Of a stretch of 6,971 bases of DNA, positions 1 to 5,358 are shown piece by piece (position 1 is the stretch's first letter; each line of letters opens with the position of its first letter). The DNA lies in NCBI GenBank assembly GCA_031280075.1, contig JAITHG010000184.1, positions 1 to 6,971 on the forward strand, in the 5' to 3' direction. Source of the DNA: Eubacteriales Family XIII. Incertae Sedis bacterium. GTDB lineage: Bacteria; Bacillota_A; Clostridia; Peptostreptococcales; Anaerovoracaceae. The notes under the pieces were generated by a model. The model saw only the letters and a list, made by a program, of their open reading frames with translations. It was not told where the DNA came from and ran no database searches. The translations under genes were made by a program, and so were the position numbers.

Positions 1-1
1 A

Positions 2-18
2 GCGCTGCAGGCAAGCGC
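2..18 (-). terminator. possible 3' hairpin after the Fe-ADH gene
   Basis: GCGCT (2-6) and AGCGC (14-18) form a 5-bp inverted repeat with a 7-nt loop, starting 4 nt beyond the stop codon of the leftward iron alcohol dehydrogenase gene. It could be the start of a terminator or 3'-end structure. The window ends here, so no downstream T-tract can be checked and chance is quite possible. Confidence 0.15.
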
Positions 19-22
19 GTCC

Positions 23-1192
23 CTACCGCTCATAAGCCTGCGTCAATATCCCTGTCAGCGCCTCCGCCGTCACCGCGCGGGGCGAGTGGATGAAGGGGTA
101 GGGATCCATGATCCGCGGCACGGCGGCGAGCACTTCCTCCTTCGTCGCGTACTGCGAGAGCTTCGGGAAGCCGATCTTCTCGTAGAGCCAGCGCGCACGG
201 GCGCAGGCGATGCTGCCGATTTCTTCCGGGGCAGCGCCAGACGGCACATCCGCCCCGAGCAGTTCGGCGACCCGGCGCACGCGCTCCGGCAGCTCCGGCG
301 CGATGTAGGCGAGCGCTTCGGGGAAGGTCATGCCGCAGGCGGTGCCGTGCGGGATGTGGAAGAGGATGCCGAGGATGAGTCCGCTCTCGTGCGGGATGTG
401 GCAGAAAGGTCCCATCAGCCCGAGCCCGCCAAGGGTCGCGGCCAGCTGCAGCCCCTCGCGTGCCTCGATGTCCTGCGGGTCGTCGAACACGCGGGGCAGG
501 CACTGACCGATGAGCCCGATGGCGCGCTCGTTCAGAAGGTCGCTGATGGCGTTCGGCTTGTTTGATGTGTATGCCTCCGCCGCATGGCAGAGCGCGTCGA
601 CCGCCGTGGTCGCCGTCACGCCTGGAGGCAGTCCCACCGTCAACTCCGGATCGACGATGCCGAGGTTGGACATGCAGGGGACGTTCTGCTTCTGGTTGTT
701 CACCGTGTCCGTGATGACACCGCCGGGGGTAGCCTCGCTGCCCGTGCCCGCCGTCGTCGGGATGACGACGATGGGATGCATCTTCGACTCGTCCGGCTGG
801 ACATCCTCGTGCGCCAGGTAGTAGCGGGAGATGGGGGGTGGGTTGGTGAGCAGCACTTTCGCGCCCTTCCCCGTGTCAAGGGAACTGCCCCCCCCGACGG
901 CGACCACGCCGTTCACGCCCGCCTGCCTGCCGATCGCGGCGGCTTCCTCGACCGACCAGTCCGGCGGGTCGGGCTGCACGTTGTCGTAGAGCACAGTCTC
1001 GATGCCGGCTGCGTGGATGCTCGCGAGGATCTTGTCGACGATCCCTGCCGCCTGCACGCCCTTGTCAAAGACGACGAGCGCCTTCGTCACGCCCATGTGG
1101 CGCAGTTCCTCCCCCGTGCGCTGGTGCATGCCGCGCCCGAAGAGAATGGGGTTGCGCGTCGCGAGGCAGACGCTCGTGGTTTCGATGCCCAT
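23..1192 (-). CDS. iron-containing alcohol dehydrogenase (Fe-ADH family)
   Basis: A 389-residue Fe-ADH family protein (PF00465 type), a full-length cytosolic NAD(P)-dependent alcohol dehydrogenase/aldehyde reductase. Seen: the nucleotide-binding GGGSSLDTGKG (about residues 100-110), IPTTAGTGSEAT (144-155), and family metal ligands D199 and H203 (AVDALCHA), H268 (PHESG) and H282 (FHIPHG). By analogy with FucO (D196, H200, H263, H277) all four ligands are kept with the correct 14-residue H268-H282 spacing. The second histidine of the usual HxxxH (FucO H267) is Leu272. The C-terminal PRAVTAEALTGIL block is also typical. The ATG at 1192 is chosen because GGGAGG lies 7 nt upstream; an in-frame ATG at 1252 lies inside the upstream gene with no such site. 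The gene follows the zinc ADH by 4 bp, so they are probably co-transcribed and translationally coupled. The substrate is not predictable; lactaldehyde-, butanol- or hydroxyacid-type dehydrogenases are all possible. Confidence 0.93.
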   Translation of the reverse strand: MGIETTSVCLATRNPILFGRGMHQRTGEELRHMGVTKALVVFDKGVQAAGIVDKILASIHAAGIETVLYDNVQPDPPDWSVEEAAAIGRQAGVNGVVAVGGGSSLDTGKGAKVLLTNPPPISRYYLAHEDVQPDESKMHPIVVIPTTAGTGSEATPGGVITDTVNNQKQNVPCMSNLGIVDPELTVGLPPGVTATTAVDALCHAAEAYTSNKPNAISDLLNERAIGLIGQCLPRVFDDPQDIEAREGLQLAATLGGLGLMGPFCHIPHESGLILGILFHIPHGTACGMTFPEALAYIAPELPERVRRVAELLGADVPSGAAPEEIGSIACARARWLYEKIGFPKLSQYATKEEVLAAVPRIMDPYPFIHSPRAVTAEALTGILTQAYER

Positions 1193-1196
1193 AGGA

Positions 1197-2306
1197 TTAC
1201 CTCCCTCTGTTGTCGATGGCAGGCTTGATCTCGTGCCCGCCCTGCATGTCAAGCAGCGCCTGCGTCACATCCTCCAGCGCGTACTTCCGGCTGACGATCT
1301 CGCCGAGCGGATACTTGTCCCTGCGCGAGGCGATGAAGCGCAGCGCCTTGTAGAAATGAGGAATGATCGCACCGCCCGATCCGATGACACGGAGGTTTTT
1401 CGCAAGGAGCCAGAACGGCGAGAAGCTGATTTCGGCAGGCGATGTCATGCCGACGATGAGATAACGCCCCCCCTTCTGCACCATGTCCACCCCCTCGGAG
1501 AAGGCGGGTGGATAACCGGAACACTCGACGACGAGCTCAGGCCCGCGCCCCTCGGTCAGCTCCAAAATGCGCTCTTTGCGTTCTCCGGCATCCTTCACTT
1601 CATCGATGTCGATGACGTGATCCGCGCCCCAGCGCCGCGCAAGCTCGAGCCTCGCCTTCGGCGCGCCGACGACGATGACCTGCCCCGCTCCGCTCTCCTT
1701 GGCAAGCACGCAGGAGTAGAGCCCGACTGGCCCCGCGCCTTGGATGACGACGCTGTCCCCCGTGCCGATGCCCTCGAGTTTCTCGAAGGCGGCCACGACG
1801 CTGCGGAAGGCGCAGGCGACCCCGATGGTCTCCTCCTCGGTCAGCTGATCCGGAACCTTCACGACCTTCGTGCGCGGGATGACGTATTCGTACTCCGCAA
1901 AGCCGCCCATGAGCTTCTCCGGCGGCTGCATTCCGTAACCGATGCGGTGTTCGCAGAGCATCGGCTTGCGCAGGATGTCGCAGTAATAACAGTCATAACA
2001 GTCGCCGTGCGCCCAGACGATGCGGTCGCCGACGCGCAGCGGGGAGTCCGCCGCATCGTGCGTGCGCCCCGCACCGAGCGCCACGACGCGCCCGATGGTC
2101 TCATGCCCCATGACATAGGGCGTAGGTGCCTTGCGCTCCATCTTGCCATGCCAGATGTGCAGATCCGACCCGCACACCCCCGCCATCTCGACCTTGACAA
2201 GGATCGCGCCAGGCTCGATGGAGGGTATGGGAACCTCGCGCAGTTCAAGCGGCGCACCGTAGTCAGGCAGCACCGCTGCGAGGCAGCTTGCAGGGATTTG
2301 TGACAT
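1197..2306 (-). CDS. zinc-dependent MDR alcohol dehydrogenase, copy 1
   Basis: A 369-residue medium-chain (MDR) zinc dehydrogenase with full family length. Seen in order: catalytic zinc region GVCGSDLH (C45), GHE (H68, E69), a structural zinc site C103-C106-C109-C118, C165 in GVACAFRS as the likely third catalytic ligand, and a Rossmann motif GAGPVG at 190-195. The expected role is NAD(P)-linked oxidation of a secondary alcohol or polyol, or the reverse ketone reduction. Two oddities: the last structural-zinc spacer is 8 residues instead of the usual 7, and the position at the end of Rossmann strand 2 that normally holds an NAD-binding Asp is Gly214 (VIVVGAPKARL). The ATG at 2306 is chosen because AAGGAG lies 6 nt upstream; the in-frame ATG at 2327 has no comparable site. 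It is first in the leftward unit and clearly paralogous to the gene at 4111-5226: both share GAILxKV, CAFR, FYKAL and a C-terminal AIDNRGR. The precise substrate is unknown. Confidence 0.93.
   Translation of the reverse strand: MSQIPASCLAAVLPDYGAPLELREVPIPSIEPGAILVKVEMAGVCGSDLHIWHGKMERKAPTPYVMGHETIGRVVALGAGRTHDAADSPLRVGDRIVWAHGDCYDCYYCDILRKPMLCEHRIGYGMQPPEKLMGGFAEYEYVIPRTKVVKVPDQLTEEETIGVACAFRSVVAAFEKLEGIGTGDSVVIQGAGPVGLYSCVLAKESGAGQVIVVGAPKARLELARRWGADHVIDIDEVKDAGERKERILELTEGRGPELVVECSGYPPAFSEGVDMVQKGGRYLIVGMTSPAEISFSPFWLLAKNLRVIGSGGAIIPHFYKALRFIASRRDKYPLGEIVSRKYALEDVTQALLDMQGGHEIKPAIDNRGR
1199..1205 (-). promoter_or_regulatory. RBS of Fe-ADH overlapping the zinc ADH stop
   Basis: On the minus strand GGGAGG (1205-1200) runs directly into the TAA stop of the upstream zinc ADH (1199-1197), followed by TCCT and the ATG at 1192. 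This decides the Fe-ADH start and implies that ribosomes finishing the first gene sit on the initiation site of the second. Confidence 0.8.
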
Positions 2307-2312
2307 AGACGT

Positions 2313-2318
2313 CTCCTT
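2313..2318 (-). promoter_or_regulatory. RBS of zinc ADH copy 1
   Basis: AAGGAG on the minus strand, with a 6-nt spacer to the ATG at 2306. It fixes the start at MSQIP rather than the in-frame ATG 21 nt upstream. Confidence 0.8.
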
Positions 2319-2355
2319 CCAAGTCAATGGTTTCTATTACAGATATAATACAATA

Positions 2356-2361
2356 ATTATA
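2356..2361 (-). promoter_or_regulatory. candidate -10 box for the leftward unit
   Basis: A perfect TATAAT on the minus strand would place a transcription start near 2349 and give a 5' leader of about 43 nt before the zinc ADH ATG. The hexamer at the 17-bp spacing is TCTCTT, a poor match to TTGACA, so the promoter would be weak or activator-dependent. The region is AT-rich and chance TATAAT matches are expected: a second one lies on the plus strand at 2344-2349. Confidence 0.35.
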
Positions 2362-2382
2362 TGGGAAATTCCTCTGAAAAGA

Positions 2383-2393
2383 GATATGATATC
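2383..2393. repeat. 11-bp palindrome, candidate operator
   Basis: GATAT-G-ATATC is a perfect inverted repeat with a single central base. It overlaps the expected -35 position of the candidate leftward promoter, where a repressor or activator dimer could act. A second, shorter odd palindrome, GGAA-A-TTCC, lies at 2364-2372 next to the -10 box. Both are short and in AT-rich DNA, so chance cannot be excluded. Confidence 0.3.
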
Positions 2394-2460
2394 AATCTTT
2401 CGTAATAAGAAAAAGTGGTGTCTGACGGAGGGGGATACCAGGGTAATATATATATCAGTT

Positions 2461-2490
2461 GGCATCATAAGAAAAGCATATCGGCATCAT
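2461..2490 (+). repeat. GGCATCAT direct repeat, 22-bp spacing
   Basis: GGCATCAT occurs at 2461-2468 and again at 2483-2490. The 22-bp centre-to-centre distance is close to two DNA helical turns, so both would face the same side of the helix. This is a plausible tandem regulator site upstream of the rightward unit; the regulator is not in the window. Confidence 0.3.
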
Positions 2491-2571
2491 TCTAGATTTT
2501 GGCGCACCTGTGTATTAAAATGGAATTGTTTGGGGGCGCGCCGCGTTCCCGTCTGTTTGAAGGGGCAGGAA

Positions 2572-2682
2572 ATGGCTGGAATGGCCGACGGTTCCATCAA
2601 GATGTCCATTGTATTCGTCGGTGGATCCAAGAATGAAATGATCCGAGCGATGTGCGTGAATTGGAGGAGTGGCTATGAGTGA
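2572..2682 (+). CDS. possible 36-residue leader peptide
   Basis: A short frame of 36 codons starts at ATG 2572, preceded by an AAGGGG/CAGGAA purine stretch that could serve as a ribosome-binding site. It ends at TGA 2680-2682, 8 nt inside the MmgE/PrpD gene, whose Shine-Dalgarno lies within it. The peptide (MAGMADGSIKMSIVFVGG...) has five Met and matches no family I recognise. It has no signal peptide or clear domain. It could be a translationally coupled leader, a remnant, or a chance frame. The CCGACG/CGTCGG inverted repeat at 2585-2590 and 2616-2621 lies inside it and might form a leader structure. I infer no function. Confidence 0.22.
   Translation: MAGMADGSIKMSIVFVGGSKNEMIRAMCVNWRSGYE
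2663..2668 (+). promoter_or_regulatory. RBS of the MmgE/PrpD gene
   Basis: GGAGGA lies 6 nt before ATG 2675. An in-frame GTG at 2669 directly abuts this site and leaves no spacer, so the ATG two codons later is the better start. Confidence 0.8.
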
Positions 2683-4069
2683 TGCAAGTGCTTTGTTTGC
2701 AAACAATTTTCTTGAGACGACCTATGACAGACTTCCGGCGGAGGTAGTGAAGGAGACGAAAAACCAAGTGCTCGACTTCCTCGGCGTCGCCATCGGCGGC
2801 TCGGCGAAGGAGGGCGCAAACGAACTGCGCGAGCTCTACGGGGAGTGGGGCGGGGCACCGCAGTCCACCGTCTGGGGTTACCGGGACAAGTTCCCCGCGC
2901 CGCACGCAGCGCAGATCAACGCGACCTTCGGGCACTCGCTCGACTACGACGACGTGCACGAGGCGGCGACCATGCACCCCGGTGTCATCACGATCCCGAC
3001 TTCCTTTGCCCTCGCGGAGACGCTCGGTGGGCTGTCTGGTCGGGACTTCATCCAGGGCGTTGCCGTCGGGGGCGACATGATCTCGAGGCTCGGGCTCGCG
3101 ACGCGCCCGGGGCAGAACATCCACCAGTTTGGCTGGCATTTCACGACGCTCAACGGCTTCATGGTCTCGGCGGCGCTGGCAGCGAAGCTGCTCGGGTTGA
3201 CGCAGGAGCAGATCGTCTATGCCATCGGCATCGGGTATCACCAGGTCTCGGGCAACGGACAGCCCGTGCGCGACGGCGTGCTCACCAAACGCCTCGGGCC
3301 CGGCTTCGCCGTGAAGGGCGGCATGACGGCTGCCCTGCTCGCGCAGAAGGGCGTGACGGGCGCAGTCAACGCCATCACGGAAGGCGAGTGCAGCTACTAC
3401 AAGGTCTATCATGGCGGCAGCTACTCGGAGGAAAAGCTCACCGGAGGGCTCGGCACGCATTTCGAGAACACGAACATCTCCATCAAGCCCTACCCCGCCT
3501 GCCGTGGCACACATACCTTCATCGATGCCGCCCTGCAGGTGCGGGAGGAGAACGGCATCGCCCCGGAGGACATCGAGTCCATCACGCTGTGGACGGGCAA
3601 GGGCACGCGGCAGCTGCTCTGCGAGCCGTTTGAGCACAAGCGCGCACCGAGAAATCCGGTGGACGCGCAGTTCTCCGTGCCTTGGGGCGCGGCGGTCGCG
3701 CTCACGAAGGGTGCGGTCGGGCTGGGCGACTACACGGATGAAGCCATCCAGGATCCCGCCGTGCTCGCGATGGCACAGCGGATCACGCTCGACCACGACG
3801 CGCGCTGCGACGGCGTGGGGCTCGAGCCGGCGCGCGTGGGCGTGCGCACGAAGGGCGGGCAGGACTTCGAAGCGTTCGTAGAGATCGCGAAGGGATCGCC
3901 CGGCAACATGCTCACCTTCGAGCAGGTAGAGGCGAAGTTCCGCGACCTCATCCAGCTGCCCCCGAAGACGGTCTCCGCAGAGAACGCAGACAACATCGTC
4001 GCCTTTGTCAAGGATCTGGAAAATCAGCCGGACGTGACAAAGGTGCTGGACTATCTTGTCTGGGAATAA
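2675..4069 (+). CDS. MmgE/PrpD family protein
   Basis: A 464-residue full-length MmgE/PrpD protein. The family includes 2-methylcitrate dehydratase, cis-aconitate decarboxylase and iminodisuccinate epimerase; all act in the cytosol without metal or organic cofactor. Seen: the family block HSLDYDDVHEAATMHPG (87-103), FGWHFTT with H155, TKRLGPGFAVKGG (204-216) with K205, KPYPACRGTH (271-280) with H280, and AQFSVPWGAA (331-340). These correspond to the active-site His, Lys and His positions known from cis-aconitate decarboxylase. The aromatic residue of the FSxxY block, a Tyr in that enzyme, is Trp337 here. No signal peptide or membrane segment is visible. It starts the rightward unit, 41 bp before zinc ADH copy 2, so its substrate or product is probably an alcohol or ketone handled by that enzyme. 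Which family reaction it performs cannot be decided; a prpD or mmgE label would be over-assignment. Confidence 0.93.
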   Translation: MSDASALFANNFLETTYDRLPAEVVKETKNQVLDFLGVAIGGSAKEGANELRELYGEWGGAPQSTVWGYRDKFPAPHAAQINATFGHSLDYDDVHEAATMHPGVITIPTSFALAETLGGLSGRDFIQGVAVGGDMISRLGLATRPGQNIHQFGWHFTTLNGFMVSAALAAKLLGLTQEQIVYAIGIGYHQVSGNGQPVRDGVLTKRLGPGFAVKGGMTAALLAQKGVTGAVNAITEGECSYYKVYHGGSYSEEKLTGGLGTHFENTNISIKPYPACRGTHTFIDAALQVREENGIAPEDIESITLWTGKGTRQLLCEPFEHKRAPRNPVDAQFSVPWGAAVALTKGAVGLGDYTDEAIQDPAVLAMAQRITLDHDARCDGVGLEPARVGVRTKGGQDFEAFVEIAKGSPGNMLTFEQVEAKFRDLIQLPPKTVSAENADNIVAFVKDLENQPDVTKVLDYLVWE

Positions 4070-4110
4070 TACAAGTCCGTAAGTGATACAAACAGAAAGG
4101 GAGCAGGAAC

Positions 4111-5226
4111 ATGTCAACAAAAACCGTCAAAGCCGCCGTCCTCACCGAACTCGGGAAGCCGCAGGAGATCCGTGATGTCCCCGTTCCGGAGCTGACCCCG
4201 GGTGCCATCCTTGCGAAGGTGCTGCTCGCGGGCGTCTGCGGCACGGATGTGCACCAGGCGCGCGGCGAGCTGTCCATCCCGCCGCTCACCCCCTGTATCC
4301 AGGGGCACGAGATCCTCGCGGAGGTCGAGGAGATCTGCGTAGGCAAGCATTCTATCGACGGGCTGGAACTGAAGCCCGGCGACCGCATCATGTTCGCGCA
4401 CCCGTTCTGCGGCGACTGTTATTCGTGCAATGTGCTCGGGCAGCCCTACATGTGCGACAAGGCATTCGGCAAGGGCTACGGCTTCAACGGACCGGAGCTG
4501 CTGCGCGGCGGCTTCGCAGAGAAGGTGCTCGTCACGCCCGAGACGCAGATCGTAAAGGTGCCGGACAATGTGCCGGACGAGGAGGCGCTCGGTGTCGGCT
4601 GCGCCTTCCGTACGGTCGTCAGCGGTTTCGAGCGCCTGCGCAGGCACAGCCCCATCGGCACGGGCGACACGGTCGTCGTGCAGGGGGCGGGTCCCATCGG
4701 GCTGTACTCCGTCCTGCTCGCGCACTACTCCGGCGCGTCGCGCGTCGTCGTCATTGCTGCGGAGACAGAGCGGCTCGTCCTGGCAAAGGAATGGGGCGCA
4801 GCCGTCACCATCAACCTGAAGGATGTCCCGGAGCAGAAGGATCGCGTGCAGATCGTCAAGGATCTCACGGGCGGCAGGGGCGCGGAGTTCGTGATCGAGG
4901 CCTCCGGAGCGCCCATCGCCTTCGTGCAGGCGTTCGACTTCATGTGCAAGAACAGCACCTACCTCGTAATGGGGCAGACCTCGCCGAATTCCGTGGAGTT
5001 CGTCCCCAACATCCTACAGGGCAAGCAGGCATGCGTCATCGGAAGCGGCAGCGCGGATGCCCGCCACTTCTACAAGGCGCTGCAGTTCATCTCGGCACAC
5101 CGCGAGGAGATCGACTTTTCAAAGATGGTCTCTGCCACTTACAAGCTGGAAGAAATCGACACTGCGCTTGAGAACATGCGGCTCGGGAAGGACGTAAAGG
5201 GAGCGATCGACAACCGCGGTCGTTGA
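4111..5226 (+). CDS. zinc-dependent MDR alcohol dehydrogenase, copy 2
   Basis: A 371-residue zinc MDR dehydrogenase paralogous to the one at 1197-2306. Seen: C43 in GVCGTDVH, GHE at 65-67, structural zinc cysteines C100-C103-C106-C115, C164 in GVGCAFRT, Rossmann GAGPIG at 192-197, and C-terminal GAIDNRGR. Like its paralogue it has the enlarged 8-residue last zinc spacer and lacks Asp at the end of Rossmann strand 2 (VVVIAAETERL, Ala216). A Glu two residues later (E218) might partly substitute, so NAD versus NADP use is open. The start ATG at 4111 has GGGAG 7 nt upstream. The 41-bp gap after the MmgE/PrpD stop holds this RBS and no terminator, so the two genes are probably one operon. Two related dehydrogenases in one locus suggest successive or stereochemically different alcohol/ketone steps; the substrate is unknown. 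Confidence 0.93.
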   Translation: MSTKTVKAAVLTELGKPQEIRDVPVPELTPGAILAKVLLAGVCGTDVHQARGELSIPPLTPCIQGHEILAEVEEICVGKHSIDGLELKPGDRIMFAHPFCGDCYSCNVLGQPYMCDKAFGKGYGFNGPELLRGGFAEKVLVTPETQIVKVPDNVPDEEALGVGCAFRTVVSGFERLRRHSPIGTGDTVVVQGAGPIGLYSVLLAHYSGASRVVVIAAETERLVLAKEWGAAVTINLKDVPEQKDRVQIVKDLTGGRGAEFVIEASGAPIAFVQAFDFMCKNSTYLVMGQTSPNSVEFVPNILQGKQACVIGSGSADARHFYKALQFISAHREEIDFSKMVSATYKLEEIDTALENMRLGKDVKGAIDNRGR

Positions 5227-5242
5227 CGCGGGCCGCTCGCCA

Positions 5243-5264
5243 GGGGGCAGACGCTGCCGCCCCC
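5243..5264 (+). terminator. GC-rich hairpin after zinc ADH copy 2
   Basis: GGGGGC (5243-5248) pairs with GCCCCC (5259-5264). An alternative overlapping pairing is GGCAG (5246-5250) with CTGCC (5254-5258). It lies 17 nt after the ADH stop. There is no T-tract behind it, so it is not a classical intrinsic terminator. It may partly terminate, protect the upstream mRNA, or reduce read-through into the AOR gene. Confidence 0.35.
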
Positions 5265-5279
5265 GGAGCCGACTGATGG

Positions 5280-5314
5280 AGGCGAACCGTTCTGGGACAT
5301 GGTGCGGTTCGCCT
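5280..5314 (+). repeat. 10-bp inverted repeat in the AOR leader
   Basis: AGGCGAACCG (5280-5289) and CGGTTCGCCT (5305-5314) are perfectly complementary, with a 15-nt loop. It ends 44 nt before the AOR start. No T-run follows it. It may act as an RNA hairpin in the leader, for instance an attenuator or processing site, or as a long-spaced protein-binding palindrome in DNA. The perfect 10-bp match makes chance less likely than for the other repeats here. Confidence 0.6.
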
Positions 5315-5332
5315 TGGGACATAATTGGGACA
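5293..5332 (+). repeat. three TGGGACA direct repeats
   Basis: TGGGACA begins at 5293, 5315 and 5326, with spacings of 22 and 11 bp, that is about two and one helical turns. The last two lie in tandem 11-mers that differ at one base (TTGGGACATAA, TTGGGACAGAA; 5314-5335). The first lies in the loop of the 5280-5314 inverted repeat. The phasing suggests a regulator-binding array controlling the AOR gene. CATAAT at 5320-5325 could be a -10 box, but no good -35 is seen. Confidence 0.5.
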
Positions 5333-5358
5333 GAATCGAGAAACAAGGAGGTGCTCTG

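Larger units (their letters stand above)
2307..2674. promoter_or_regulatory. divergent intergenic control region
   Basis: These 368 bp separate the leftward (zinc ADH, Fe-ADH) and rightward (MmgE/PrpD, zinc ADH, AOR) units, so they should hold both promoters and any shared operator. The left two-thirds (about 2325-2520) is strikingly AT-rich against the GC-rich genes; the right third is balanced and holds a possible small ORF. A perfect TATAAT is present on the minus strand, but no convincing -35 partner is visible in either direction, which would fit activator-dependent promoters. Palindromic and repeated elements are listed separately. No clear sigma-54 site (GG-N10-GC) or catabolite-responsive element was recognised. 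Confidence 0.7.

Noticed and set aside
1002..2303. Plus-strand open frame of 433 codons opposite the zinc ADH
   Set aside because: A shadow of the well-supported minus-strand zinc ADH. It has no ribosome-binding site and no recognisable domain.
2459..2515. Possible sigma-54 or strong sigma-70 promoter for the rightward unit
   Set aside because: TGGC-type sequences occur, but no GG-N10-GC pair fits. TTGGCA at 2459-2464 lacks a -10 box at 16-18 bp.
2386..2682. 98-codon frame filling most of the divergent intergenic region
   Set aside because: Its start has no good Shine-Dalgarno, the first two-thirds is AT-rich and resembles non-coding DNA, and it would read through the likely promoter. Only its last 36 codons, from ATG 2572, have some support.
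2386..2682. Transposon remnant or horizontal-transfer scar in the AT-rich gap
   Set aside because: No terminal inverted repeats, target duplications or transposase fragments were seen. AT-rich promoter regions are normal in such genomes.
2597..4120. Long minus-strand open frame of 507 codons opposite the MmgE/PrpD gene
   Set aside because: It is antisense to a clear family protein, rich in Arg, Ala, His and Asp as expected of GC-rich shadow frames, and shows no recognisable motif.
5227..5358. Molybdenum/tungsten cofactor riboswitch upstream of the AOR gene
   Set aside because: The two hairpins made this tempting, but I could not match the region to the conserved core of the Moco/Tuco RNA motif. 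A covariance-model search would be needed to support it.
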